53,004 bases of DNA from Pedobacter fastidiosus (GTDB taxonomy: Bacteria; Bacteroidota; Bacteroidia; Sphingobacteriales; Sphingobacteriaceae), in assembly GCF_014306625.1 (NCBI RefSeq), contig NZ_JACRYL010000022.1:1399-54402 (forward strand). Reading direction: 5' to 3'. Positions within the stretch are counted from its first letter, which is position 1, and each line of letters opens with the position of its first letter. The notes beneath the pieces were generated by a model. It saw only the letters and a list, made by a program, of their open reading frames with translations, was not told the origin of the DNA and did no database searches. Below are positions 22,692 through 30,706 of this stretch, piece by piece. The position numbers were made by a program, and so were the translations under genes.

Positions 22692-23426
22692 ATGATCTTA
22701 AGAGCCGAAAATCTGGTAAAAAAATATAAGCAGCGTACCGTTGTAAACGATGTTTCCTTTAGCGTAAGTCAGGGGGAAATTGTTGGTCTTTTAGGGCCAA
22801 ATGGTGCGGGTAAAACAACTTCATTTTATATGATTGTTGGTTTAATTAAGCCAAATGAAGGTCGGATTTATTTGGAAGATGAAGACATTACCGAAGATGC
22901 AATGTATCGCCGGGCGCAAAAAGGAATTGGTTATTTGGCACAAGAGGCTTCAGTTTTTAGGAAACTTACGGTTGAAGATAACATCTTGGCCATTTTGGAA
23001 ATGAGCAAAATGACCAAGGAGGAACAGAAAGATAAATTAGAGGAACTGATTCACGAATTTAGCTTACATAAGGTTCGTAAAAACCGTGGCGATTTACTTT
23101 CTGGAGGCGAGCGTCGCCGTACTGAAATTGCCCGTGCGTTGGCCGCTAACCCAAACTTCATTTTATTAGATGAGCCGTTTGCGGGTGTGGATCCAATTGC
23201 GGTTGAAGAAATTCAAAGTATTGTAGCTAAGCTTAAGCATAAAAATATTGGCATTTTAATTACCGACCACAACGTACAGGAAACACTTTCCATTACAGAT
23301 AGAGCTTATTTACTTTTCGAAGGGAAAATTTTAGAACAAGGTGTTCCAGAGGTTTTAGCTGAAAATGAAATGGTTAGAAAAGTTTATTTGGGTTCTAACT
23401 TCGTTTTAAAGCGTAAGAATTTTTAA
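22692..23426 (+). CDS. lptB: LPS export ABC transporter ATP-binding protein
   Basis: LptB powers the LptFG permease that pulls lipopolysaccharide from the inner membrane toward the LptCADE bridge. At 244 residues it has the full ABC ATPase: Walker A LLGPNGAGKTTSFYM near 34-48, Q-loop in YLAQEASVFRKLTV, signature LLSGGERRRTEIARAL near 139, Walker B FILLDEPFAGVDP, and the H-loop ITDHNVQE. The 'aglyLPQEaSIFRkL' style Q-loop and the 'PFAGVDPiAV' Walker B are specific marks of LptB over general ABC proteins. The ATG at 22692 gives the canonical start MILRAENLVKKY. GH3 follows after 15 bp. Confidence 0.95.
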   Translation: MILRAENLVKKYKQRTVVNDVSFSVSQGEIVGLLGPNGAGKTTSFYMIVGLIKPNEGRIYLEDEDITEDAMYRRAQKGIGYLAQEASVFRKLTVEDNILAILEMSKMTKEEQKDKLEELIHEFSLHKVRKNRGDLLSGGERRRTEIARALAANPNFILLDEPFAGVDPIAVEEIQSIVAKLKHKNIGILITDHNVQETLSITDRAYLLFEGKILEQGVPEVLAENEMVRKVYLGSNFVLKRKNF

Positions 23427-23441
23427 TCTTCCCGAAAACTT

Positions 23442-24959
23442 ATGGCATTTGTAAATTCAATTTTTACGTGGTTAATGAAAAAGCGAATCCACCAGATTGA
23501 GCTTTTTATGAAATACCCTCATGATGTTCAGCAAGAGTGGTTTCATACCTTAATTGATAGTGCAGAAAATACCGAATGGGGTAGGTTATATGATTACAAA
23601 TCCATTTTAACTACCCAACAATATCAGGAACGCGTTCCGATTCAAAACTACGATACGCTTAAACCTTATATTGAAAGAATGCTTAATGGCGAACAGAATA
23701 TTCTTTGGCCGTCTGATATAAAATGGTTTGCAAAATCATCGGGAACTACAAGCGATAGAAGTAAATTTATTCCAGTTTCTGAAGAATCTTTAGAAGAATG
23801 TCACTTTAAAGGTGGTAAGGATATGCTTTCTATTTATTGCAATAACCGACCAGATAACCAAATGTTTACTGGAAAGGGTCTGGTTTTAGGCGGAAGTCAT
23901 CAGGTTAACCAACTTAACGAAGATTGTTTTTACGGAGATTTATCAGCTGTGCTGATTAAGAATTTACCCATATGGGCAGAATTTTATCGAACTCCAGATA
24001 TGTCTATCGCCCTGATGGATAATTATGAAATCAAAATGGATAGAATGGCAGAAGCTACTATTCAGGAAAATGTAACCAGTATTTCTGGCGTACCTACATG
24101 GACAATCGTTCTTGCGAAAAAGGTGCTGGAACTTACAGGGAAGAAAAATCTATTGGAAGTTTGGCCAAATTTAGAACTCTATGTGCATGGAGCAGTAAAC
24201 TTTGCGCCTTACCGCGAACAGTTCAAGCAACTCATTCCATCAGATGATATGTATTATTTGGAAACTTATAATGCATCTGAAGGCTTTTTCGGGATTCAGG
24301 ATCAAGATAATTCTGAAGAAATGCTCCTAATGTTGGATTATGGCATTTTCTATGAGTTCATTCCAATGGAAAATATCGCTGATGAAAATCCAAAGGCGCT
24401 ACTTTTAGGTGAGGTTGAAATGAATAAAAATTATGCAATTGTAATTTCTACCAATGGTGGTTTGTGGCGCTATATGATTGGCGATACCATTCAATTCACT
24501 TCGCTTTCTCCTTACCGGATAAAAATTACTGGCCGTACCAAGCATTTTATTAACGCTTTTGGCGAAGAAGTAATTATTGATAATGCAGAACAGGCATTAA
24601 CCAAAGCTTGTGCAGAAACCGGTGCTGAAATTAAAGATTATACCGCAGGCCCAATCTATTTTAAAGGCGAAAAAGCAGGCGGGCATGAATGGATTATCGA
24701 ATTTGATAAACAACCGAACGACTTCGAAAAATTTATTGATGTAATGGATAAAACCTTACGTGAGGTAAATTCTGATTACGATGCAAAGCGTTTTAAAGAT
24801 ATGGCTTTGTGTAGGCCTAAAGTACATAATGCCCCGACAAATACTTTTTACAATTGGTTAAAAGCTAAGGATAAATTGGGCGGACAGCATAAAGTACCAC
24901 GTTTGGCTAATGAACGGAAATATGTAGATGATATTCTGGAAATGATAAAAGCGTCTTAA
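23442..24959 (+). CDS. GH3-family acyl-acid adenylating/amido-synthetase-like protein
   Basis: A 505-residue member of the GH3 branch of the ANL adenylating enzymes, best known in plants where GH3 proteins join amino acids to auxin or jasmonate. Conserved parts: the ATP-binding loop WFAKSSGTTSDRSKFIPVS near 93-111, GVPTWTIVLAKKVLE, LYVHGAVNFAPYR, the acidic motif YYLETYNASEGFFGIQD, LWRYMIGDTIQFTSL with the adenine-binding Y/D, and ITGRTKHFINAFGEE at the domain hinge. Bacteroidota carry one copy, commonly beside lptB as here. Its substrate in bacteria is not established to my knowledge. Its tight spacing after lptB suggests one mRNA and perhaps a link to envelope lipids, which is inference. 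Confidence 0.92.
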   Translation: MAFVNSIFTWLMKKRIHQIELFMKYPHDVQQEWFHTLIDSAENTEWGRLYDYKSILTTQQYQERVPIQNYDTLKPYIERMLNGEQNILWPSDIKWFAKSSGTTSDRSKFIPVSEESLEECHFKGGKDMLSIYCNNRPDNQMFTGKGLVLGGSHQVNQLNEDCFYGDLSAVLIKNLPIWAEFYRTPDMSIALMDNYEIKMDRMAEATIQENVTSISGVPTWTIVLAKKVLELTGKKNLLEVWPNLELYVHGAVNFAPYREQFKQLIPSDDMYYLETYNASEGFFGIQDQDNSEEMLLMLDYGIFYEFIPMENIADENPKALLLGEVEMNKNYAIVISTNGGLWRYMIGDTIQFTSLSPYRIKITGRTKHFINAFGEEVIIDNAEQALTKACAETGAEIKDYTAGPIYFKGEKAGGHEWIIEFDKQPNDFEKFIDVMDKTLREVNSDYDAKRFKDMALCRPKVHNAPTNTFYNWLKAKDKLGGQHKVPRLANERKYVDDILEMIKAS

Positions 24960-24997
24960 ATATTATTATAAGGATTAAATTTTTGTTCCATTAAATA

Positions 24998-25627
24998 ATG
25001 AAAAGCTTAAACTACAAACGCATTGCTTGGCTATTATTTTTTGCATACTTTTTTCTGTTAATGGTTCAAATTACTTTGCGTTACATTCCTTTTAATAGCG
25101 AAGTTTCCTTTTTGCAAATCAAACAAACCGAAGTTTCTGAGATTAAAGCTTACCTGCCAATTTTTTATACTCATGTATATAGTGCAATTTTTGTTTTGTT
25201 GGCAGGTTTTACACAATTCAATTCCAAAATTCTTGTTGGTTATCCCAGAATACATAAAATATTAGGTTACTTGTATGCAGGTTTCGTTTTGTTATTGGCA
25301 TCGCCCTCAGGAATTTTTATTGGTTGGTTTGCAAACGGTGGCTTAATCGCAAAAACATCATTTATTATTCTCGGTATTTTATGGTTCCTTTTTACATTGA
25401 AGGCAATATTGTTAATTCTTAAGAGAAATATTCTAGAACATAAAAAGTTTATGTATCGCAGTTTTGCTTTGGCAACATCCGCCATTACCTTGCGTTTGTG
25501 GAAAGTTATTTTAGTATATTTATTTCATCTGGCGCCGATGGATGTTTATCAAATCATAGCATGGTTGGGCTGGATCCCGAATTTATTAATCGCCGAATGG
25601 CTCATCAAAAGAAAACTCATTCAATGA
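24998..25627 (+). CDS. DUF2306-type multi-helix membrane protein
   Basis: A 209-residue inner-membrane protein with about five to six helices, from the first one at residues 8-28 (IAWLLFFAYFFLLMVQITLRYI) to the last near 180-200. The core H-containing segments fit the DUF2306 family: FYTHVYSAIFVLLAGFTQF, PRIHKILGYLYAGFVLLLAS and EHKKFMYRSFALATSAITLR. The conserved histidines on helix ends are reminiscent of haem-binding four-helix membrane proteins, but no function is established. Its TGA overlaps the ATG of the lipoprotein that follows (ATGA), so they are coupled. Confidence 0.8.
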   Translation: MKSLNYKRIAWLLFFAYFFLLMVQITLRYIPFNSEVSFLQIKQTEVSEIKAYLPIFYTHVYSAIFVLLAGFTQFNSKILVGYPRIHKILGYLYAGFVLLLASPSGIFIGWFANGGLIAKTSFIILGILWFLFTLKAILLILKRNILEHKKFMYRSFALATSAITLRLWKVILVYLFHLAPMDVYQIIAWLGWIPNLLIAEWLIKRKLIQ

Positions 25628-26511
25628 AAAAAATCGTATTACTCGCTCTAATCTCCCTCTTTATATTTTCTTGTAAGGATAAGAAAAAAACTTCTTCAGG
25701 AAATGCATCAACTTCAGCCGACGCTCAAACCGAAATCCATAAGGAATTGTACGGCTTTTGGGTTGGTGATTTTATAGAGGCTGGAACAGGAGAATATGAA
25801 GGCGATATGGATGATGCACCAAGTAAGCTGAATATCATCATCAAGAAAATAACCAGAGATACTGTTATTGCTCAAAGTATTGTTTCTGGTAATAGTCGCC
25901 CATTATTGGGTAAAATATCTGATGATGGTGGTAAAATTTTCTTCGTTTTGGACGAACCCGGCTCTAATAAATATGATGGTCGCTTCGAAATAGAATTAGA
26001 TAACGATACTTTAAAAGGAAAATGGAGTGCATACAAAACTGAATTAAAATGGCCAGCAAAGGAATATAAATTGCTAAAAAGACAATTTGTTTATAATGCG
26101 AATTTAATGCTCCCAACAGAGACGAGCTATGTTGATTGGAGTAAATCGAAAAATGTAGATCAATATGATACGCTCGAAAATGGCAAAATCGATACCATTG
26201 GAAATCCATTTTACAGAAGTGCCTCGGATGAAATATTCAAACTAAATGCCTCAACTACAATCCTTAAAGAAAAAGACCTGAAAAACTTGAGAAAATTAGA
26301 TTTGCAAATTATTAAGAATACAATATTTGCTAGGCATGGTTATGCATTTAAAAAGAATACATACAGGCAGTTTTTTGACCCGGTAGAATGGTACGTACCA
26401 GTTGCAGGTAATGTAGATAACGACTTGACTTCAATTGAAAACAAAAATATTAAACTGATTGATCGCTTTGTAAAATATGCAGAAGACAATTACGATGCTT
26501 TTGGTCGGTAA
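25624..26511 (+). CDS. Lipoprotein with YARHG domain
   Basis: A 295-residue lipoprotein: signal MKKIVLLALISLFIFSC with lipobox IFS-C at residue 17, then a serine/lysine-rich linker, a beta-rich domain with LYGFWVGDFIEAGTGEYEGD, and a C-terminal YARHG domain around residues 210-285, seen as LRKLDLQIIKNTIFARHGYA followed by RQFFDPVEWYVP and NIKLIDRF. YARHG domains are small extracellular modules of unknown function linked to peptidoglycan-associated proteins. I start at the ATG at 25624, which overlaps the upstream stop; a longer frame to 25498 would have no signal peptide. It sits in a run of short envelope-protein genes. Confidence 0.85.
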   Translation: MKKIVLLALISLFIFSCKDKKKTSSGNASTSADAQTEIHKELYGFWVGDFIEAGTGEYEGDMDDAPSKLNIIIKKITRDTVIAQSIVSGNSRPLLGKISDDGGKIFFVLDEPGSNKYDGRFEIELDNDTLKGKWSAYKTELKWPAKEYKLLKRQFVYNANLMLPTETSYVDWSKSKNVDQYDTLENGKIDTIGNPFYRSASDEIFKLNASTTILKEKDLKNLRKLDLQIIKNTIFARHGYAFKKNTYRQFFDPVEWYVPVAGNVDNDLTSIENKNIKLIDRFVKYAEDNYDAFGR

Positions 26512-26528
26512 TTTGCTATAAATATATT

Positions 26529-26963
26529 ATGAAATTGAATAGGCAAAAGATATTAGACTTCTTTAAAAAATCTCAGAATAGGGCTACCGTAATTCTTAAC
26601 GATAAAACTAAGGCTGGCGATACGATAAAAGAGGCATTTGGCAAAGCGGTAAATAACAAAGGAGAATTAGAAGGCGTTTGGTCTAAACTGCTCTTACTTT
26701 TCGCGGTATCTAAAGATTATGTAAATGGTGATTATACGGAAATCCCAAAAAGATCTATTATTGCAATTGTGGGTGGCTTGGTTTATTTTTTATCTCCCAT
26801 TGATGTCGTTCCAGATTTTATCCCTGTTTTGGGTTTTATTGATGATATTTTTGTTTTGAACCTTGTTTACAGACAAGTAATTAAGGATTTGGAAAAATAT
26901 AAAATTTGGAAAGATAGCCAAGTTAAATTTATTGGAGATATAGATGGTTCAAAAGCACAATAG
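26529..26963 (+). CDS. YkvA-family protein (DUF1232)
   Basis: A 144-residue protein with the DUF1232 helix pair near residues 76-112: IIAIVGGLVYFLSPIDVVPD followed by FIPVLGFIDDIFVLNLVYRQ. The 'Y.lsPiDliPdfIPvlG..DD' motif is diagnostic. Members are small membrane-associated proteins of unknown function. The N-terminus is basic, with a helical stretch before the domain. It lies 17 bp after the YARHG lipoprotein and overlaps the next gene by 20 bp, so the block is likely one transcript. Confidence 0.85.
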   Translation: MKLNRQKILDFFKKSQNRATVILNDKTKAGDTIKEAFGKAVNNKGELEGVWSKLLLLFAVSKDYVNGDYTEIPKRSIIAIVGGLVYFLSPIDVVPDFIPVLGFIDDIFVLNLVYRQVIKDLEKYKIWKDSQVKFIGDIDGSKAQ

Positions 26964-27264
26964 TTTTTTTGATTGGCTTAATCACCATTTGTTAAGTTGT
27001 CCGTTTAAGTCTTATTTCGGGATTGATTGCCCAGGTTGTGGTTTACAACGTTCGATTTTAGCTCTATTGAAGGGTGATTTTTTAGATTCTTTTAAATTAT
27101 ATCCGGCAACAATCCCATTAATATTTATTGTCCTATTTACCATGATTCATTTAAAAGTCGATTTTAAATTTGGTGCATCTTTAATTAAAATCGTTTTCAT
27201 TTGTATTGCATCAATTATCTTAATCAACTACATTTACAAAATATACAATCACCAACTTATCTAA
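26944..27264 (+). CDS. DUF2752-family small membrane protein
   Basis: A 106-residue protein with the DUF2752 signature near the start: LLSCPFKSYFGIDCPGCGLQ followed by RSILALLKGDF. The CPxxxxxGxxCPGCGxxR motif has three closely placed cysteines. Two transmembrane helices follow (residues about 53-70 and 78-100). Function is unknown; the cysteine pattern hints at metal or thiol chemistry at the membrane surface. Its start codon lies inside the end of the YkvA gene (20-bp overlap). The next gene begins 7 bp after its stop. Confidence 0.85.
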   Translation: MVQKHNSFFDWLNHHLLSCPFKSYFGIDCPGCGLQRSILALLKGDFLDSFKLYPATIPLIFIVLFTMIHLKVDFKFGASLIKIVFICIASIILINYIYKIYNHQLI

Positions 27265-27271
27265 AACGACT

Positions 27272-27751
27272 ATGTCCGAAGAACAAGAAACCCCTCAAGA
27301 AAATCAACCTATAGATCTTTCGAAAAAGGATGATGCGCCTAAAGAAACTGTTTATAACAGCCCCGGCACGCCACCACCATTCCAACCTGCGCCACCATTT
27401 CAACAATATGGAGGTATGGCTCAGCCAAATTTGCCGAATTCTACAATTGCTTTAATCTTGGGGATACTTTCTATTCCGGCTTGTTGTTGTTATGGATTAG
27501 GATTAATTTTTGGAATTATTGCTTGGGTTTTAGCCGGAAGCGATATCAAAAAGTATAAATTAGATCCAAACGGTTTCTCATTATCCTCGTATAAAAACAC
27601 TAAGGCAGGTAAAGTTTGCGGTATAATTGGAGCAATTTTGAGTCTTCTTTATATTTTCTGTCTAATTGCAGCAATTGCATTTTTTGGATGGGCGGCACTA
27701 AGAGATCCAGAATTAATGAAAGAGTTATTGAAACAGAAAGGCTTACAATAA
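27272..27751 (+). CDS. DUF4190-like 'CCC motif' membrane protein
   Basis: A 159-residue protein with a proline/glutamine-rich disordered N-terminus (PGTPPPFQPAPPFQQYGG) and two hydrophobic hairpins: ALILGILSIPACCCYGLGLI and FGIIAWVLAG (about 62-91), then AGKVCGIIGAILSLLYIFCL and IAAIAFFGW (about 110-140). The three adjacent cysteines in the first helix and the following short loop are typical of the DUF4190-like 'CCC motif' proteins of Bacteroidota. Function is unknown. It is the last gene of the run starting at 24998 and is followed by a perfect hairpin terminator. Confidence 0.8.
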   Translation: MSEEQETPQENQPIDLSKKDDAPKETVYNSPGTPPPFQPAPPFQQYGGMAQPNLPNSTIALILGILSIPACCCYGLGLIFGIIAWVLAGSDIKKYKLDPNGFSLSSYKNTKAGKVCGIIGAILSLLYIFCLIAAIAFFGWAALRDPELMKELLKQKGLQ

Positions 27752-27772
27752 TTAATTTTACCTTTAAAATAT

Positions 27773-27800
27773 AAATCGAATGGCTAAGGCCATTCGATTT
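27773..27800 (+). terminator. Intrinsic terminator overlapping the next promoter
   Basis: aaatcgaatggc (27773-27784) and gccattcgattt (27789-27800) are a perfect 12-bp stem with a 4-nt loop, followed by tcttattttt. The T-rich tail contains the -7 box of the bacilliredoxin gene. Confidence 0.85.
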
Positions 27801-27803
27801 TCT

Positions 27804-27811
27804 TATTTTTG
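27804..27811 (+). promoter_or_regulatory. -7 promoter box (TAttTTTG) for bacilliredoxin
   Basis: tatttttg fits TAnnTTTG, 33 bp before the ATG at 27845, and shares bases with the T-run of the terminator just upstream. Confidence 0.55.
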
Positions 27812-27844
27812 TAGCATTCAAATTGTAAATAAAAACTAACGATA

Positions 27845-28255
27845 ATGTATCCAGAATATTTAGTAGAACCAATGCGTAAGGAATTAACCAATGTAGGTTT
27901 TGAAGAATTAAAAAATGCACAAGAGGTTGATCAAGCTATAAAAGGCGAAGGAACAGTTTTAGTGGTTGTAAACTCTGTATGTGGTTGCGCAGCAGCAAAT
28001 GCTCGCCCTGCAGCAAGAGCGGCAGCAGCACACGAAAAACATCCTGATAAATTGGTAACAGTTTTTGCAGGTATGGAAAAAGAAGCTGTAGATCAAGCAA
28101 GAAATTACATGATGCCTTTTCCTCCATCATCTCCTGCAATGGCATTATTTAAAGATGGTAAATTGGTGCACATGATTGAGCGTCATCAAATTGAAGGAAG
28201 GCCAGCACAAATGATTGCTGATAACTTAATTGGTGCTTTCGAGCAATATTGTTAA
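27845..28255 (+). CDS. Bacilliredoxin, BrxA/BrxB (YphP/YqiW) family
   Basis: A 136-residue cytoplasmic thiol protein. It has the family start MYPEYLVEPMRKELTNVGFE and the active-site sequence NSVCGCAAANARPAA near 51-65 (CGC motif), then VTVFAGMEKEAVDQARNYM and PFPPSSPAMALFKDGKLVHM. The C-terminal GAFEQYC ends in a further cysteine. In Firmicutes bacilliredoxins remove bacillithiol from proteins; in Bacteroidota the same family is widespread and probably acts on bacillithiol or a similar thiol. It is a single-gene unit with its own promoter and a repeat hairpin after the stop. Confidence 0.93.
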   Translation: MYPEYLVEPMRKELTNVGFEELKNAQEVDQAIKGEGTVLVVVNSVCGCAAANARPAARAAAAHEKHPDKLVTVFAGMEKEAVDQARNYMMPFPPSSPAMALFKDGKLVHMIERHQIEGRPAQMIADNLIGAFEQYC

Positions 28256-28263
28256 CTCATTTT

Positions 28264-28334
28264 TGTCATGCTGAGGGACGAAGCATCTCTGAAGGAAGTA
28301 TCTAACTTCGGATTCTTCGTTCTTCAGAATGACA
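28264..28334. repeat. Dispersed hairpin repeat (tgtcatgctgag ... ttcagaatgaca)
   Basis: The ends pair over 10 of 12 positions, and the inside (gaagcatctctgaaggaagt, cttcggattcttcgttc) adds further stem. It belongs to the common 'gtcatgctgag...gaagcatc...attcttcgttcttcagaatg' type of intergenic repeat. It lies between the convergent bacilliredoxin and cdaA genes and may terminate both. Confidence 0.75.
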
Positions 28335-28340
28335 ATAGCG

Positions 28341-29132
28341 TTAAAAATCTTTATTTAACAGTTTCTCCAGCTCCCCAAAAGAAACATTCATTCTTACTCT
28401 ACCTTGTTTAGCGTAAGAAATTTCTCCGGTTTCTTCTGAAATAATAACCGCTACGGCATCAGTCGTTTCTGAAACTCCAATTCCTGCACGATGCCTCAAT
28501 CCAAATTGCGAAGGGAGTTTATCGTTATCTGTTAATGGCAAAATACAACTTGCACTTTTTATTTTGTTCTCCGAAATTACCACTGCACCATCATGTAATG
28601 GACTATTTTTTTGAAAAATACTTTCAAGTAATCTTTTGGAAATTTTAGCATCAACCACTTCACAGCTGTTGGCGAAAAATTGTTCATCATAAAACTTAAC
28701 AAAAACCATAAGCGCTCCGGTACGTGTTTTTTTCATGGTTTTGCAAGCGTCGATAATGGGTTTTATGCGAGCAAGATTATTTCTTTCAATTTCTTTTCTT
28801 CCGAAAAGATAACCCCACCAAGCTTTATTTTTTTGTAGAAATGCATTTTTGCCAATGAGTAAAAGAAATCTCCTAATTTCTTGCTGAAAGATTATAATTA
28901 ATGCAATAATCCCTACACTCATAAATTTTTCTATGATTGCAGTTAACAATTCCATGTGCAACATCTTTACAACCCAGTAAAAAACTGCAATGATAAACAT
29001 GCCCACTAATAAATTTACAGCGAGTGTATTCCGGATTAAAGTGTAAACGTAATAGATCAATAAAGCGACTAATACAATATCTACGACATCTGTAACGGTA
29101 ATTTTTAAGAAATCGAAATCAAAACCTTTCAT
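28341..29132 (-). CDS. cdaA: Diadenylate cyclase CdaA
   Basis: CdaA makes cyclic di-AMP from two ATP at the inner face of the membrane; c-di-AMP governs potassium and osmotic balance. The 263-residue protein has three N-terminal helices (about 11-30, 33-53, 60-80) followed by the DAC domain: KTRTGALMVF, SPLHDGAVVIS with the DGA motif, and FGLRHRAGIGVSE with the RHR motif that binds ATP. ATG at 29132 (MKGFDFDFLKI) is used; a TTG three codons upstream is possible. The regulator cdaR and glmM, neighbours in Firmicutes, are absent. In Bacteroidota folP usually precedes cdaA, as here, except that an S23-like gene stands between. Confidence 0.95.
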   Translation of the reverse strand: MKGFDFDFLKITVTDVVDIVLVALLIYYVYTLIRNTLAVNLLVGMFIIAVFYWVVKMLHMELLTAIIEKFMSVGIIALIIIFQQEIRRFLLLIGKNAFLQKNKAWWGYLFGRKEIERNNLARIKPIIDACKTMKKTRTGALMVFVKFYDEQFFANSCEVVDAKISKRLLESIFQKNSPLHDGAVVISENKIKSASCILPLTDNDKLPSQFGLRHRAGIGVSETTDAVAVIISEETGEISYAKQGRVRMNVSFGELEKLLNKDF

Positions 29133-29161
29133 TAACGGCAAGATAAGAAATGTTTGTTTAA

Positions 29162-29247
29162 AGGTTAAGGGTTTAAAACGTATAAATGGTTAATTATTCG
29201 TTAAATTCTATTGGGTTAAGTGTTTGAACTGTATAATTTGGTTAATT
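29162..29247. repeat. TTAA-rich tract on the 3' side of the S23-like gene
   Basis: Multiple 'ggttaa/gttaa' words (aaggttaagggtttaa, aatggttaattattcg, gggttaagtg, ttggttaattg). In reverse complement they resemble the 'ttaaccaa' tract at 29689-29745 on the other side of the gene, so the two form a loose inverted pair. Confidence 0.4.
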
Positions 29248-29258
29248 GTGCTGAAAAT

Positions 29259-29618
29259 CTATTTCAAGATAGGTTTTCTCAAGGCATTTAATTTATTTGT
29301 TAATTCATCGAGCTTTAATCTAAAGCTAACATAATCTTCAGAATCAATATACCCAAGGTCATGCGCTCCAATTATATGATTTATAGTTTCTATAGCGCTT
29401 GAGTACGATATTGTTATAAAATGAGCTTTATCTTTAGCTGTAATTCTAGCTGATCCTTCTGCAAGGCAATCGCCAATGCTACTTGCTAATCTCTTGATTT
29501 GACTTGTTAATCCAAAGATTTCTTCTTTAGGAAATTTCTTTACAAGAATATAAATATCTTTCCTAAACAATCGAGCTTTTTGCCAGGTTTCTAGTTTTTC
29601 AAATGAATAAATGTGCAT
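29259..29618 (-). CDS. Four-helix-bundle protein, S23 / rRNA intervening-sequence (IVP) family
   Basis: A 119-residue protein of the S23 family: it opens with YSFEKLETWQKARLFRKDIY, then FPKEEIFGLTSQIKRLASSI, GDCLAEGSAR and the typical FITISYSSAIETINHIIGAH. This fold was first seen in proteins coded inside 23S rRNA intervening sequences and is also used by Avd of diversity-generating retroelements. Free-standing copies like this are very common between genes in Bacteroidota; their job is unknown. It is inserted between folP and cdaA, flanked by TTAA-rich tracts on both sides. Confidence 0.88.
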   Translation of the reverse strand: MHIYSFEKLETWQKARLFRKDIYILVKKFPKEEIFGLTSQIKRLASSIGDCLAEGSARITAKDKAHFITISYSSAIETINHIIGAHDLGYIDSEDYVSFRLKLDELTNKLNALRKPILK

Positions 29619-29688
29619 ATAATTAAACGTTGGGTTTAATCATGTTCAGCCAATAAATAACAATAGGTGATGGGAGTTAGAATTAACG

Positions 29689-29745
29689 GTTAACCAATTT
29701 AACCAATTCTAAAATTAAACAATTAACCACTTTAAACATTTCTAC
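29689..29745. repeat. TTAACC-rich tract on the 5' side of the S23-like gene
   Basis: ggttaaccaatttaaccaat, then aattaaccactttaaac: short iterated ttaacca units. Similar but inverted words lie past the other end of the S23-like gene. This kind of tract often surrounds stand-alone S23 genes. Confidence 0.45.
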
Positions 29746-29758
29746 AGTTAAACGATAA

Positions 29759-30613
29759 CTAGCCAGCTAAACGTTCTACCAGTTTCACACATTCAACAGC
29801 TTCTTTAACATCATGAACCCTTAAAATGGAAGCACCTTTTTGCAAAGCGATGGTATTGAGAACTGTAGTTCCGTTCAATGCTTCGGCTGCAGATGTTTCC
29901 AGTACTTTATGAATCATTCCTTTTCGAGAAAACCCAACTAAAACCTGGAGTTTAAAAATCTTAAAATCCTCTAAATGATTTAAAAGTTCGTAATTGTGTT
30001 CAATCGTTTTTCCAAAGCCAAAGCCAGGATCGATAATTACATCATGAACATGAAGCGCTTTTAAGTCTGCCACCTTTTTAGCTAAGTAATCAATCACCTC
30101 AAGTAAAACATTTTTGTAGTAAGGATGAGTTTGCATATTTTGTGGAGTTCCTTGCATGTGCATCATGATGTATGGAACGTTTAAGCGAGCAACCGTTTCA
30201 AACATTTTTTCATCCAAATCGCCAGCGGAAATGTCATTTATGATATGAGCACCTGCTGAGATACTTTCCTCAGCAACCCTAGCCCTGAAAGTATCAACGG
30301 AGATTAGAATCTCAGGAAATGTTTCTACAAGCTTTTCAATAACGGGAACCAATCTGCCTAATTCTTCATCTTCGGAGATATCTTTAGCGCCTGGGCGTGA
30401 AGAATAACCGCCAATATCTATAAAGGTTGCGCCTTCATTTATAAATTGTTCAGCTTTTGTTAAGGCTTGATCGATGGAGTTTGTTCTGCTGTTGCTATAA
30501 AATGAATCTGGGGTGATGTTTAAAATCCCCATAATTTTTGGAGTGCTCAAATCAACAAGTTTGCCTTTAATATTTAGGCTTTTTTTTGGTTCAAAAAAGG
30601 TTTTTTCTGCCAT
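29759..30613 (-). CDS. folP: Dihydropteroate synthase
   Basis: FolP condenses p-aminobenzoate with dihydropterin pyrophosphate in folate synthesis; it is the sulfonamide target. The 284-residue TIM barrel shows MGILNITPDSFYSNSR near residues 28-43 (pterin-pyrophosphate loop 1), FIDIGGYSSRPGA (loop 2), SVDTFRARVAEESI, INDISAG, YIMMHMQGTPQNMQ, DPGFGFGKTIEHNYELL and VGFSRKGMI, then the final RVHDVKEA. The ATG at 30613 gives MAEKTFFEPKKS. It lies divergent from the DUF1599 gene (93-bp gap) and upstream of cdaA. Confidence 0.95.
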   Translation of the reverse strand: MAEKTFFEPKKSLNIKGKLVDLSTPKIMGILNITPDSFYSNSRTNSIDQALTKAEQFINEGATFIDIGGYSSRPGAKDISEDEELGRLVPVIEKLVETFPEILISVDTFRARVAEESISAGAHIINDISAGDLDEKMFETVARLNVPYIMMHMQGTPQNMQTHPYYKNVLLEVIDYLAKKVADLKALHVHDVIIDPGFGFGKTIEHNYELLNHLEDFKIFKLQVLVGFSRKGMIHKVLETSAAEALNGTTVLNTIALQKGASILRVHDVKEAVECVKLVERLAG

Positions 30614-30706
30614 AATAAACCCATTCGGGATTTGAGTTTCGCTTTAAAAATGTATCTTTAGCTTTTGTTTTTTCGATACAAAAATACACTAAAAACTAAA
30701 TAATTA

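Noticed and set aside
25498..25623. Longer version of the YARHG lipoprotein starting inside the DUF2306 gene
   Set aside because: It would bury the lipoprotein signal peptide (MKKIVLLALISLFIFSC) in the middle of the protein; the ATGA overlap start is better.
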